Of a DNA stretch of 64,000 bases, positions 8,692 to 18,448 are shown one piece after another. A program made the position numbers and the translations under genes. How positions within the stretch are numbered: the first letter of the stretch is position 1; every line of letters starts with the position of its first letter. The DNA comes from Thiorhodococcus minor (GTDB lineage Bacteria > Pseudomonadota > Gammaproteobacteria > Chromatiales > Chromatiaceae). The stretch covers positions 1-64,000 of the forward strand of contig NZ_JAAIJQ010000001.1 in NCBI RefSeq assembly GCF_010820565.1, written 5' to 3'. The notes beneath the pieces are model-generated. The model ran no database searches. It was given only the letters and a program-made list of their open reading frames with translations, and was not told where the DNA came from.

Positions 8692-9001
8692 CCGCTAAGT
8701 GAACCCGTTGGCATACCGGGCGCGAGGTTTTTCGTAAACTCGCCGCAACATCGGGCTGAGCGGTGGACTTGCTCGGAGAGGGCTTGCGTTTGCGCTCCGA
8801 GATCATCCTGGCTCATTGCGCTACCCTCATCCATTCGGCGTCTACGCCGAGCCTTTGAGTCGCCTCCTGTCTGGATCCGCAATCAGGCCGCGGCTCTAGG
8901 TCGTCATTGCAGGGAATGCTCAAGTCTGATCCTTGCGTCGAGCGAGCGGCAGCGAATAGGCCGCTGGCTTGGCAGAGCCACGGGTTGTAGGAAGGTATGC
9001 C
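8692..9001. other. Intergenic region between the GGDEF gene and the chemotaxis receptor gene
   Basis: 310 bases without a supportable gene. CTCGGAG at 8772-8778 and CTCCGAG at 8795-8801 can pair as a short hairpin without a T-run. No clear sigma28 or sigma70 promoter was identified. Confidence 0.4.
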
Positions 9002-10675
9002 ATGAAGAAGTTGCGCTTGAGCGTGAAGCTGATCGTCGGTTTCTCGTCGTTAGCCTTGATCGTCCTGTTCGTCGGTGCGTTCGGCATCAAGGGCGAGACG
9101 GATATGCGCTCGCACCTGCTGTCGATCAGTCAGGAATCCCTGCCCATCATCGTCGAGCTGAACCGCCTCAATTACGAGCGGGTGCAGATTCGCGGACAGA
9201 CCTATGAGATCAAGGGGCTTGCGAGCTGGAATCCCGAGGCGGGCGGGCTGATCGAGCAGGTGATGCGCCAGCGCGTCGCCTCGTGGAGCAATGTCGAGGC
9301 CGCGCTCGCGCGTTACGAGCAGCTGCCGCGCAGTGCCGATGAGGCCGCGCTCTATGACGCCTTCAAGGCGGATTACCAGGTCTGGCGCTCGGAGTACGAG
9401 GAGCTGGATCAGATCGCTGGGCGAATGGCCGAAGCCACGGATCCAGTCGCCTATGCGGAGCTGCAAGCCGATTATGCGCGTGTGGTGGACGAGACCTTTC
9501 TGGTGTCGGATCGCGTTGGCGTGCTCATCGAGTCCATGGTCGCCGTCAAGAATGATGCGGTGCAGTCCGAGCTCGATGATGCCGTTGGGGAGAGCGAGCT
9601 GATGGCAAAGCTCTATTCGGGCGGCATCGTCGTGGGGCTGATCCTGGCCGCCGTCTTGGGGACCCTGATCACGCGAGACACCCTCAAGCAGCTCGGCGGG
9701 GAGCCGGCGCAGGTGTTGGCCGTCGTCAATCGCTTGGCGGAGGGGGATCTCACCACTTCCATCCCGCTGCGCAAGGGCGATTCCAGCAGCCTCATGGCGG
9801 CCATCTCGCGCATGGTGGAGAGCATGAAGCGGCTGCTGCAGGAGGTCTCCAGCGCCAGCTCCCAGGTTGCCGCGGCAGCGGTTCAGCTCGCGGCGACCAG
9901 CGATCAGACACGCGAGCAGGTGAAGATCGGCCAGACGGAGACGGATCAGGTCGCGACGGCCATGAACGAGATGACGGCGACTGTCGAAGAGGTCGCGCGT
10001 CACGCGAGCGATGCCGCGAGCGCGGCGCAGGAGACCGATAAGGAAACCCAGGCCGGCGGTCAGGTCGTCACGGAGACCATTACGGCGATCGATCTGCTCG
10101 CTCAGGAAGTGGAATCCGCAAGCGACGTCATCGCCAAACTTTCGGCCGACAGTGAAGAGATCGGCGCGGTCTTGGACGTTATCCGGGGTGTCGCGGAGCA
10201 GACCAATCTGCTGGCCCTCAATGCCGCGATCGAGGCCGCGCGCGCCGGCGAGCAGGGGCGTGGCTTCGCCGTGGTCGCGGCCGAGGTGCGCACGCTGGCG
10301 AGCCGCACCCAGTCGTCCATTCAGGACATCCAGGAGAAGATCGAGCGCGTCCAGAATGGCTCGGCCGGGGCGGTCTCCGTGATGGAGAAGGGCCAGTCGA
10401 TGGCGCGCGAGAGCGTGGCCCAGGCACAGCGTGCCGGGGCGTCCTTCCAGGCCATCAGCGCGGCCATCACCGGCATCAACGACATGAACCGCCAGATTGC
10501 GAGCGCGGCCGAGGAGCAGACCGCAGTCGCGGAAGAGATCAACCGGAACATCCATACGATCTCTTCGACCGTCGATCAGACCTCGTCCGGGTCCGAGCAG
10601 ATCGCGACGGCGAGCGAGCAGCTCGCCAATCTGGCCTCTCTGCTGCAGGAGCGCGTCGGGCAGTTCAGGATCTAA
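9002..10675 (+). CDS. Methyl-accepting chemotaxis protein
   Basis: A 557-residue transmembrane chemoreceptor that relays ligand state to CheA/CheW. The N-terminus [20 protein letters not shown] leads into TM1 (about 9-28). A four-helix-bundle periplasmic domain spans about 30-200, TM2 is [17 protein letters not shown] (about 204-220), and a HAMP domain follows ([16 protein letters not shown]). The cytoplasmic signalling domain carries the conserved hairpin tip with [20 protein letters not shown] and [16 protein letters not shown] chose ATG 9002 because AGGAAGG lies at 8989-8995; an in-frame TTG at 8969 has no such site. No C-terminal CheR/CheB pentapeptide is present. The ligand is unknown. 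Confidence 0.95.
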   Translation: MKKLRLSVKLIVGFSSLALIVLFVGAFGIKGETDMRSHLLSISQESLPIIVELNRLNYERVQIRGQTYEIKGLASWNPEAGGLIEQVMRQRVASWSNVEAALARYEQLPRSADEAALYDAFKADYQVWRSEYEELDQIAGRMAEATDPVAYAELQADYARVVDETFLVSDRVGVLIESMVAVKNDAVQSELDDAVGESELMAKLYSGGIVVGLILAAVLGTLITRDTLKQLGGEPAQVLAVVNRLAEGDLTTSIPLRKGDSSSLMAAISRMVESMKRLLQEVSSASSQVAAAAVQLAATSDQTREQVKIGQTETDQVATAMNEMTATVEEVARHASDAASAAQETDKETQAGGQVVTETITAIDLLAQEVESASDVIAKLSADSEEIGAVLDVIRGVAEQTNLLALNAAIEAARAGEQGRGFAVVAAEVRTLASRTQSSIQDIQEKIERVQNGSAGAVSVMEKGQSMARESVAQAQRAGASFQAISAAITGINDMNRQIASAAEEQTAVAEEINRNIHTISSTVDQTSSGSEQIATASEQLANLASLLQERVGQFRI

Positions 10676-10716
10676 CAGGGTCTGTTCGGGCGGTCTGTCC
10701 AGCCGAAGTCCGGCAA

Positions 10717-10755
10717 TTTGAGCCGCGAAGGCCCAAAGGGCGCAAAGAAAGGCAA
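10717..10755. repeat. Dispersed GAGCCGCRAAGG motif, copy 1
   Basis: TTTGAGCCGCGAAGGCCCAA continuing into AGGGCGCAAAGAAAGG, 40-80 bases after a gene end. A second version is at 28295-28325 after pheS. Shared pattern: TTTGAGCCGC, A or G, AAGGC, then AAGGGCGC. Function unknown. Confidence 0.5.
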
Positions 10756-10783
10756 GATTTGTCTTGGGTGGGTGGGGGATGAA

Positions 10784-11666
10784 CCGATGCCGGCGGCGCC
10801 ACCCCTAGGCGTGTCGGTCTCGAGGCCGACAGGTGTTGACCTGGAGGTCAACACGCCCGGCGCCGCTCAGCCTCTCGAGAGAGGGCTGAGCTGCGTAGGT
10901 TGAGCCGACGTAGGAGGCCCAACAATCAGCGCCTTAGCTCGGCCGCTCTGTTGGGCTTCGTGCCTCAGCCCAACCTACTCGATCTTCCTTCCCGACAGTC
11001 TCGGAGTACAGCCCACCGGCGTCGACGCGGAATTCGGTGGGCTTCGCGCTCGCTCGTCTGCCCTGGCTGATGGGGAATTCACCGATGCCGGCGGCGCCAC
11101 CCCTGGGCGTGTCGGCCTCCAGGCCGACAGGTGTTGACCTGGAGGTCAACACGCCCAGCCCCGCTCAGCCTCTCGAGAGAGGGCTGAGCTGCGTAGGTTG
11201 GGCCGACGTAGGAGGCCCAACAATCAGCGCCTTAGCTCGGCCGCTCTGTTGGGCTTCGTGCCTCAGCCCAACCTACTCGATCTTCCTTCCCGACAGTCTC
11301 GGAGTACAGCCCACCGGCGTCGACGCGGAATTCGGTGGGATTCGCGCTCGCTCGTCTGCCCTGGCTGATGGGGAATTCACCGATGCCGGCGGCGCCACCC
11401 CTAGGCGTGTCGGTCTCGAGGCCGACAGGTGTTGACCTGGAGGTCAACACGCCCAGCCCCGCTCAGCCTCTCGAGAGAGGGCTGAGCTGCGTAGGTTGGG
11501 CCGACGTAGGAGGCCCAACAATCAGCGCCTTAGCTCGGCCGCTCTGTTGGGCTTCGTGCCTCAGCCCAACCTACTCGATCTTCCTTCCCGACAGTCTCGG
11601 AGTACAGCCCACCGGCGTCGACGCGGAATTCGGCGGATTTCGCGCTCGCTCGTCCACCCTGGCCGA
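10784..11666. repeat. Tandem array of about three 298-bp repeats
   Basis: GTGTTGACCTGGAGGTCAAC recurs at 10833, 11131 and 11429, an exact 298-base period, and the whole unit is nearly identical across copies. Each unit contains several self-complementary blocks: the palindrome GTGTTGACCT/AGGTCAACAC, CTCAGCC...GGGCTGAG, GTCGGCCTCCAGGCCGAC in copy 2, and GTAGGTTGGGC answered by GCCCAACCTAC. The first copy starts near 10784 and the last decays near 11666. Long open frames crossing it are repeat artefacts. It sits between the convergent 3' ends of the chemoreceptor gene and the kinase gene. Confidence 0.92.
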
Positions 11667-11691
11667 TCTGATGCCTGAGGTCTTTCTGTGC

Positions 11692-13761
11692 TCAGAACTG
11701 ATTGGCGTATCGCAGCACGACTTCTTCCAGCACATTGGGATTCAAGGGCTTGGTGATGTACTCGTCCATACCGGCCTCGCGGCAGCGTGCGGCGTCGGCC
11801 TCGAGCGCGTGGACGGTCATGCCGATGATGGGGGTGCGGTTCCCGCCCCGCTCGATCTCGCGCAGGGCGCGGGCGGTTTCGATGCCGTCCATTCCCGGCA
11901 TGTAGAGGTCGAGGAAGACGAGGTGGAAGCGCTCGGAGCTGTAGCGCTCCACGGCCGCTTGCCCGTCCGTCGCGATGCTGACGTCATGGCCCCATTGCTT
12001 GAGCAGGCTGCCGGCGAGCTTTTGCGCGATGGGGTTGTCGTCGACGAACAGGATGCGCAGGCGTTGCCGGTGCTCGGCCAAGTGGTGCCTTGTGACCAGG
12101 GGTGCGTCGGACTCCGTCTCGTTGACGCTTAGGAAACGGGTCAGGGTCTCACGCAGCTCCAGCGGTGTCGCCGGTTTGGTGAGGAAGGCGCCGACCCCAG
12201 TCTCGCGGCAGCGTCGCGCGTCGCCGCGCTTGCCGGCGGCGGAGACGAGGATGACCTGACAGCGCTCGCTCAGGCCAGCCGCCTTGAGGGCGCTGGCCAG
12301 CGCGAAGCCGTCGACGTCGGGGTGCGCGGTGTCGCAGAGATAGACGTCGATGGGCAGATCCTCGGACTGGCTCTTCTGGGCGATCTCCATCGCCTGCTGA
12401 CCTGTCTCCGCTTCCAGCGTCTCGAAGCCCCATTGTTTGAACCAGTAGACGAGCGCGCGGCGGTTGGCGGTGTGTCCGTCGACGATGAGTGCGCGCTTCC
12501 CTGGCCAGTGATGGAGCGGGAGGAGCTGGGTCTCGGTCGGCTGGGCGCGGCGCAACGGCAAGCTGACATGGAAGGTGCTGCCGGTGCCTTCCTGGCTTTC
12601 CACCCAGATACGTCCGCCCATCAGATCCACCAGTCGGGCGCTGATGGTGAGCCCCAGCCCTGTTCCTCCGAAGCGTCGCGCAATGGCGGCGTCGCCTTGG
12701 CTGAAGGCCGTAAAGATCTCCTCGAGCTTGTCTGGGGGAATGCCGACACCCGTGTCGCTGATGGAGATCTGGATCTCGTCACGCTCGGGGTCATCCAGTG
12801 CCCCGCTGGCGGCCGCGATGCGGATCTCGCCCCGATCCGTGAACTTGATGGCGTTGTTGCAGAGGTGGGAGATCACCTGGCGGATGCGGCCCGGATCGCC
12901 AAGGCTTTGCTGAGGCAGATCGCCTGCCTGATCGAGGACGAAGCCAAGCCCTTTGTTGCCAGCGGTGAGCGCGAAGGGCTTGAGCGTCTCGCTCAGCATC
13001 ACCGGGAGATTGAAGGGGATCTCGTCGATCTGCATCTGCTCGGCGTCGATCTTGGCAAGATCCAGGATGTCATTGAGCAGATCCAGCAGGGTGTCGGCGG
13101 AGCGGCGGATGAGCTCCATGTAGTCGCGCTGCATCGGATCCAGACCCGAATCGGCGGCAAGCTGGGTCAGGCCCAGAATGCCGTTCAGTGGGGTGCGAAT
13201 CTCGTGCGTCATGCTTGCGATGAAGCGGCTCTTGGCCAGGCTGGCGGATTCGGTCGCGAGCTGCAGCCGCTGCTTCTCGAGACTCAGCATGGACTCCAGC
13301 AGGCAGGCGTGTGCCGCATTCGCGAGCTTCGGCCAGAGCGGAGCGAGCGCATGCTGAGCCTGCGTGGATAGCGCTCCGGTATCCGCGTCGCGGATGAAGA
13401 GGAGCACGCCGAAGTCTGGGAGCCGAAAGGCATGTGTCACCCAATCTCCAGTGAGGGAGACGACAGGTAGGCCGGGAGGGCGCTCGGCGAGCGCCCGATC
13501 GAGCGCTGCCGGGTGCCATTCCTCCCAGAATGCACTGTAGGCGGGGTGGCGAGGGAGGTCTTCCGGGCTCATGCGGGCAACTGGTGTCAGGTCGTCGTCC
13601 GCCGCCTTTGGCGGGTGGAGCTGCAGAACCGCGCCGCCCTGGCCCGCGAGGAGGTCCCGCAACCTGTCGAGAAACCCGTCGAGCATGGCCTCCGGGTCCA
13701 TGGAGCTGCCGATTGCGAATGAGAGTTTGAGCAGGAGGTCGGTGTCGGTCGCTAGCGTCAT
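11692..13761 (-). CDS. Soluble hybrid sensor histidine kinase with two receiver domains
   Basis: A 689-residue cytoplasmic hybrid kinase with no membrane segment. Order: GAF-like sensor (about 1-150), coiled linker, HisKA with the phosphorylatable His186 in SMTHEIRTPLNG, HATPase_c (about 290-402) with the N box LCNNAIKFTD and the G boxes DTGVGIPPDK and GGTGLGL, REC1 (about 422-545) and REC2 (about 568-689). REC2 is complete: acidic pair D575-D576, acceptor D618, K671. REC1 keeps the acceptor D477 and K529 but has D428-G429 where the acidic pair should be, so Mg2+ binding there may be impaired. No Hpt domain or separate response regulator is adjacent, so the output partner is unknown. The start ATG 13761 lacks an obvious ribosome site. 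Confidence 0.93.
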   Translation of the reverse strand: MTLATDTDLLLKLSFAIGSSMDPEAMLDGFLDRLRDLLAGQGGAVLQLHPPKAADDDLTPVARMSPEDLPRHPAYSAFWEEWHPAALDRALAERPPGLPVVSLTGDWVTHAFRLPDFGVLLFIRDADTGALSTQAQHALAPLWPKLANAAHACLLESMLSLEKQRLQLATESASLAKSRFIASMTHEIRTPLNGILGLTQLAADSGLDPMQRDYMELIRRSADTLLDLLNDILDLAKIDAEQMQIDEIPFNLPVMLSETLKPFALTAGNKGLGFVLDQAGDLPQQSLGDPGRIRQVISHLCNNAIKFTDRGEIRIAAASGALDDPERDEIQISISDTGVGIPPDKLEEIFTAFSQGDAAIARRFGGTGLGLTISARLVDLMGGRIWVESQEGTGSTFHVSLPLRRAQPTETQLLPLHHWPGKRALIVDGHTANRRALVYWFKQWGFETLEAETGQQAMEIAQKSQSEDLPIDVYLCDTAHPDVDGFALASALKAAGLSERCQVILVSAAGKRGDARRCRETGVGAFLTKPATPLELRETLTRFLSVNETESDAPLVTRHHLAEHRQRLRILFVDDNPIAQKLAGSLLKQWGHDVSIATDGQAAVERYSSERFHLVFLDLYMPGMDGIETARALREIERGGNRTPIIGMTVHALEADAARCREAGMDEYITKPLNPNVLEEVVLRYANQF

Positions 13762-14239
13762 GATTGGATGCGAGTCGTGCGAAGAGCCTTAAGGCGATTT
13801 CTGTCAATTCCCATACCGTCTGGCTTGTCTTGACGCCCGCCTTCTGTGTCGCCCCGCCAGTCACATCGCCCAGCGATGCTCCTGTCGGCGCTCCGTGAAG
13901 GCGGACCTCAATCCGGCGCCACCTGGCATAAGAATGTCCGGCAATCGCCTAAGGAGATAGGCGCCGGGTGCGTCGGTGGGCGCTCGGCACGATTTTCGAC
14001 GATTCAGGTGAGGGCGTGCGGACAACCGGACGAGAGGTTGCGCGCTAGTGTCGAGGAGGGGGTGTGGAAAAGACAAGGGGGATGACGCCTCATTGCCTTC
14101 TAGCGTTGGCGCCGGATCTTTGCGGGGGGAGCTCGGCCGGCTTGAGCGCGGCTGTGCGCTACTGCCGCGAAGGGGGCGGATGCTGCATGCGCTCAGCAGC
14201 CTGCCTGATGCGCAGCGAGGGATCGACGAAGAGAAAGTC
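13762..14239. other. Intergenic region between two minus-strand genes
   Basis: About 480 bases. Overlapping short open frames occur on both strands, but none has a ribosome site or recognisable protein pattern. It must contain the promoter of the kinase gene; no consensus boxes were recognised. Confidence 0.4.
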
Positions 14240-14270
14240 GGTGTCACCGCCCCTGAGGATCGGTGACACC
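14240..14270 (-). terminator. Hairpin downstream of the ABC/DUF4340 operon
   Basis: GGTGTCACCG (14240-14249) and CGGTGACACC (14261-14270) form a perfect 10-bp stem, 15 bases beyond the stop of the DUF4340 gene. Read on the minus strand it is followed by GACTTTCTCTTC, a weak T-rich tail. Confidence 0.55.
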
Positions 14271-14285
14271 CTGGTGCCGCTGTGG

Positions 14286-15527
14286 CTACTCGGAGGCTTG
14301 CTGCTCAGGGGCCTCGTCTGGCGTGGCAGCATCTGGCGTCCGCGCGGGCTCGGCCTGCTGGACAGCTTCCGTTGCGGGGCTTGCCTGGATCGATTCCAAT
14401 TGCTCGGCTTCGGCTTCGGGCTCCGGCGTTGGCATGGCTGCATCCGTCGGGGTCGCTTCCGGCGCAGCGTTCCCGGTTGGCTCGGACCTTGGCTCGTCTT
14501 CCGCCATGGGCGTGCTTTCATCCGCCGGCTCGGCCTCCGCGGCCTCATCCTCGACCGGCTCGGGCTGGACGATCAGCTTGGAGCGGTCCAGGTCCAGCAG
14601 CCCTTCCAGGTCGTACTTCGACAGCTTGAAGTAGTAGGGCAGGGCATCGGACTTGAGCACATAGTCCTCGCTATCCTCGGGCTTCGAGACGCGGTAGCTG
14701 CGCTCGGTGCCGTCGTCCAGGCGGATGCCGATCTCGAGGCGCGGGTCATCCTGCTTGTAGGCCGGGTCGTCCTCGATGCCAAGCACGCCTCGGTAGCGCA
14801 GGCCGGCCAGCTTCATGGCGAGGTCCTCGGCGGTCTCCTGATCCAGCGGCTCCTCGCTGTCTGCGAGCGTCCAGCCGTCATCCGTCTTGGTCAGCGCCCA
14901 ATCCTTGCCGCCGATGGCCGCGAGCGTCTCCTCGTCCAGGCTCAGCAGCCCGGTCTGCGACCAGTCGTCGCGCCGGCTCGAGACATCGGACAGCGCGAGC
15001 GGCAGGTCGTAGACGGCGTCATCGCCGGCTGGCCGTCCATAGAGACGGCGGAAGCCGGGCGTCTCGCCCAGGATGAGGGCGACCTCCTCGCCGTCCTTGG
15101 TCTCCAGGGTGAGGCGACGCACGAAGTCGTCCTCCGCGACCTTGAAGCGCGTCAGCGATGCCGCGCTGGTGCCGACGGGCAGGGGGCGCTTCAGCTCGGC
15201 GACCTGGGTCAGCAGCTGGTCGGCCTTTCTGGCCGTGACCGGCAGGTCGGCGAGCGCGGCGATGACCCAGTCGTCTTCGCCCTTGCGGCTGAGCCGGATG
15301 CGCTCGTCGTCCTCCGCGCCCTCGATGGTGATGGCGGTGACCTGATCCGGCTGGATCGCGACGAGCGGCGTCTGCGGGGTCAGCGCCGCCATGCCCGGCT
15401 TGCTCAGGCTCTGCCCGAGCGCGATCAGCAGCTGGAGGGCGAGCACCAGCAGCAGCCCCAGGATCAGCGGCGAGCGCAGATCCCGCCCCCAGCCCAGATC
15501 GGCCTTCGACGTCTTGATCTGAGTCAT
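14286..15527 (-). CDS. DUF4340 domain protein of an ABC-type gliding-like operon
   Basis: A 413-residue protein with one N-terminal membrane segment (LILGLLLVLALQLLIAL, about 20-37) and a DUF4340 region (about 60-300: ITIEGAEDDERIRLSRKGED, ADLPVTARKADQLLTQVAEL, LYGRPAGDDAVYDLPLAL). The last 90 residues are an acidic, Ala/Pro/Glu-rich tail of low complexity. DUF4340 proteins commonly sit beside GldA/GldF/GldG-type ABC transporters in non-gliding proteobacteria; the substrate is not known. Its ATG overlaps the stop of the preceding gene by four bases, so translation is coupled. Third gene of the operon. Confidence 0.85.
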   Translation of the reverse strand: MTQIKTSKADLGWGRDLRSPLILGLLLVLALQLLIALGQSLSKPGMAALTPQTPLVAIQPDQVTAITIEGAEDDERIRLSRKGEDDWVIAALADLPVTARKADQLLTQVAELKRPLPVGTSAASLTRFKVAEDDFVRRLTLETKDGEEVALILGETPGFRRLYGRPAGDDAVYDLPLALSDVSSRRDDWSQTGLLSLDEETLAAIGGKDWALTKTDDGWTLADSEEPLDQETAEDLAMKLAGLRYRGVLGIEDDPAYKQDDPRLEIGIRLDDGTERSYRVSKPEDSEDYVLKSDALPYYFKLSKYDLEGLLDLDRSKLIVQPEPVEDEAAEAEPADESTPMAEDEPRSEPTGNAAPEATPTDAAMPTPEPEAEAEQLESIQASPATEAVQQAEPARTPDAATPDEAPEQQASE

Positions 15528-18448
15528 GACTGAGTGCCTCCGTTACCCAGGATCTCGGCATAGGCCCGCTCGCGGCGCGCACGGCTCTGGCGATAGAGCA
15601 GATAGACCAGCGCCAGGCCGGCGAGCGCCAGGATGTAGTTCAGCGACTCCCAGAAGAGGCGCGTCTGCTGGCCGACGGGCTCGAGCATGCGGCCGAACTG
15701 GCCGCGTCCGCGCAGGGCCAGTAGGCCGCGGTCCTCGAGCGACCACTCGGCAGCGTTCTGCACCAGCTCGACCGGCTTGAGGTAGCGCGTCTGGGTCGCC
15801 TCGTTGGCCAGGCTGATGGCGGTGTCCGTGAGGAAGCTGGACGAGCCGATGAGGATGAGTCGGGCCGACTCCGGCGAGGACTCGACCACGCCCGAGATGA
15901 CAGGTGTTTGATCCTCTTCCTCGGCGTCTTCGGTCATGGTCGGATCCGCATCCGCCGCGTCATCGGATGACTCGGCGGTCTCCTCCGGCAGCAGCGGCGA
16001 GGGCTTGCCGGCGAAGGGCGAGTCGAAGCGGCCCTCGATGGCGACGGCCAGCAGCTTGCGGCCGGTGTCGTCGCCGACCGGGAAGCCGAGCCCGCCGTGT
16101 GCCTCGAAGTCGGGCTGCATGTTGGTGGAGTCGCTGGTCCAAGCGTTGGCGGAGCTCTGGATCAGCGTGGTCACGGTGCGGCTGGCGTTCTTCTCGGCAT
16201 CGATGCTGATGGGCGACGACCAGTTCATGGTGATCTGACCGAGATTCGCGGTCATGCCGTTGTCTTCCGCCAGCCCGTCGCTGCGCACGTCCGGGAAGTA
16301 GGGATAGTCGAGCGTCTGGATCTCACGGACGATGAAGCCGCCGACGTCACGCTCCACCGGGATGGGGAAGGGCGTGTTCTGCGGGTCCAGCACCAGCGCG
16401 GGCTCCAGGGTGATGCCCTGATGGCTCAGCCAGTCCTCGAGCCCGGTCTGCGCCTGGCTCGCCGAGATGCTGCCGCCGCTGAGGTCGACCTTGAAGCTGG
16501 AGGCGGCCAGCACGACGGTGCCGCCCTGCATCAGGAATTGGTCGATGGCGAACTGCTGCTTTTCGTCCAGTGCCTCGGGTCCCACGACCATGAGCAGGTC
16601 GGCGTCCTCGGGCACCTGGCCTGAGCTGAGGTCGGTGTCGCGCACGGAGAAGCTGTCCTGGAGGCTCTGCTCCAGCAGGCTGTAGTCGCCGCCTTGGGGA
16701 CCGCCCATGAAGGGATTGCTCGGCGCCGCCGGCGGCGTATAGAGGGCGATGGTGCGCATGACGCCGGGCGCGAAGCGCTTGATGCCCGCCTCGATGGCGC
16801 GGCTGAGGCCGGCACGGTCCAGCGACTCGGGCAGCGGGATGGGGATGCCCTGCTCGCCGCCCTCCAGGACCATGTAGAAGTAGAAGGGCGTGGGGTCGAG
16901 CAGGCTGACGATCAGCGGCTCGAAGCCGTACTCCTCCTTGATGCTGGCCGCCAGGGTACCGTCGCCGGCGTCCGGGTCCTGGATCTCGAAGCCGAACTTG
17001 CCCTGAGACTGCGCCTGCAGCTCGCCGAGGACGGACTCCAGATCGCCGCGCAAGGCGGGCAGGGGCTCCGGCAGGGTGTCGGCCGGCGAGATGTAGCCCC
17101 TGAGCGTCAGCGGCTTGGTGATGTTGGCGAAGACGTCGCCGCCGCCCTGGTAGCCGTAGAGCACCTTCTTGATGGTGCGCGTGAGGTCGTACTCCGGGTT
17201 GCGCAGACGCACGTCCAGGTCGGTCTCGCTGCGCACCTTGACGTCGATGAGGTCCTGGAAGCCGAGCGTCTCGTACTGGTCGCCGTACTTCACCAGGAGG
17301 TCGAAGTAGGAGTTGACGACGGCCGCCTGGTACTTGGAGGCGGTCTGGAAGGCGACCGGGCGGATGCCATACTGCTCGCCGGCCTCGCGCTCCAGCTCGG
17401 GCGACTGCTGCGGGTCGACGATCTCGACGCGCACCTTGCCCTTGCCGGCGATCTGGTACTCCTCCAGCAGGTCGCGCAGCTGCGGGACCAGCGGGGCCAG
17501 CAGCGGGTGGGTCTCGGCGCTGAAGTAGCCGCGGATCAGCAGCGGCTCCTGGAGCTGATCCAGGTAGTTCTCGGTCGCGTCCGAGAGGGTGTAGAGATCG
17601 CCGTCGGTCAGGTCGGTACGGACGTTGGTGACGCCCTGCATCCAGAGATTCGCCGCGATCAGGTTGGCGGCCGTGAGCCCTGTGATGAGGGTCCAGCGGT
17701 GGTGGCCGCGCGGGTTGGCGGCATGCTCCGCCCAGCGCAGGCGCTCCAGGCTATAGACCGTCAGGGCCAGGAAGGCGCCGACGATGCTCAGGTAGTAGTA
17801 GAGGTCGCGTAGGTCGATGACGCCTCGGGTGATGGACTCGAAGCGCGAGCCGGTGCCGATGAGGCGCAGGAGCTCGCCCCCGCTATGGCCGACCAGGCTG
17901 GTGAGCGCCGGCGAGCCGAGCAGGTAGAAGACGCCGCACACCAGGGCGCTGCCGATGAGGGCGACGATGGGGTTGTCCGTGCGCGAGGAGACGAACAGCC
18001 CGATCGACAGATAGGCCGCCGCCAGCAGCAGGGTGGCGAGATAGGCGCCGATGACCGGACCCCAGTCGAGCGGGCCGAGCAGGGCGACGGTAATGGGCAT
18101 CGGCAGCGTCAGGGCCAAGGCGACCGTCACCAGGCCCAGGGCGGCCAGGAACTTGCCGAGCACCAGCTTGGGCGTGGCGACCGGCAGGGTCATCAGGCTC
18201 TCGAGGGTGCCGGCGCGCCGCTCCTCGCTCCACAGCCGCATGCTGAGCGCGGCGCAGAGGAAGATCAGCAGGATGGGCATCCACTCGAACAGCGGACGGG
18301 CGTCCGCGATGTTGCGCGAGAAGAAGGCGTCCACCCAGAAGAAGACGAAGAGGCAGACCGCGAGGAAGGTCCCGATGAAGATGTAGGCCACCGGGGAGCC
18401 GAAGAAGGCCGCCAGCTCGCGGCGCGCCACGCGCGTGACTTCAGCCAT
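15524..18448 (-). CDS. Fused ABC-2 permease (GldF-like) and auxiliary GldG-like (ABC_transp_aux) protein
   Basis: A 974-residue inner-membrane protein. Residues 1-245 are an ABC-2 type permease with about six membrane helices (starts MAEVTRVARRELAAFFGSPV; SMRLWSEERRAGTLESLMTL is typical). From about 255 a further membrane helix leads into a long extracytoplasmic GldG-like domain (LTDGDLYTLSDATENYLDQL, RVEIVDPQQSPELEREAGEQ, then LSSGQVPEDADLLMVVGPEA). A final helix near 935-955 (YILALAGLALVYLLYRQSR) anchors the C-terminus. In many genomes GldF and GldG are separate; here they are one chain. An insert near 800-860 is acidic and low-complexity. It overlaps the ATPase gene by eight bases upstream and the DUF4340 gene by four bases downstream. 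Confidence 0.9.
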   Translation of the reverse strand: MAEVTRVARRELAAFFGSPVAYIFIGTFLAVCLFVFFWVDAFFSRNIADARPLFEWMPILLIFLCAALSMRLWSEERRAGTLESLMTLPVATPKLVLGKFLAALGLVTVALALTLPMPITVALLGPLDWGPVIGAYLATLLLAAAYLSIGLFVSSRTDNPIVALIGSALVCGVFYLLGSPALTSLVGHSGGELLRLIGTGSRFESITRGVIDLRDLYYYLSIVGAFLALTVYSLERLRWAEHAANPRGHHRWTLITGLTAANLIAANLWMQGVTNVRTDLTDGDLYTLSDATENYLDQLQEPLLIRGYFSAETHPLLAPLVPQLRDLLEEYQIAGKGKVRVEIVDPQQSPELEREAGEQYGIRPVAFQTASKYQAAVVNSYFDLLVKYGDQYETLGFQDLIDVKVRSETDLDVRLRNPEYDLTRTIKKVLYGYQGGGDVFANITKPLTLRGYISPADTLPEPLPALRGDLESVLGELQAQSQGKFGFEIQDPDAGDGTLAASIKEEYGFEPLIVSLLDPTPFYFYMVLEGGEQGIPIPLPESLDRAGLSRAIEAGIKRFAPGVMRTIALYTPPAAPSNPFMGGPQGGDYSLLEQSLQDSFSVRDTDLSSGQVPEDADLLMVVGPEALDEKQQFAIDQFLMQGGTVVLAASSFKVDLSGGSISASQAQTGLEDWLSHQGITLEPALVLDPQNTPFPIPVERDVGGFIVREIQTLDYPYFPDVRSDGLAEDNGMTANLGQITMNWSSPISIDAEKNASRTVTTLIQSSANAWTSDSTNMQPDFEAHGGLGFPVGDDTGRKLLAVAIEGRFDSPFAGKPSPLLPEETAESSDDAADADPTMTEDAEEEDQTPVISGVVESSPESARLILIGSSSFLTDTAISLANEATQTRYLKPVELVQNAAEWSLEDRGLLALRGRGQFGRMLEPVGQQTRLFWESLNYILALAGLALVYLLYRQSRARRERAYAEILGNGGTQS

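Noticed and set aside
11037..12132. Plus-strand frames of 132 and 265 residues across the 298-bp repeats
   Set aside because: Their sequences are translations of noncoding repeat units (the same string appears again in each copy) and the longer one runs antisense into the kinase gene.
14064..15533. 489-residue plus-strand frame opposite the DUF4340 gene
   Set aside because: Mirror frame of a well-supported minus-strand gene that is coupled by overlap to its operon.
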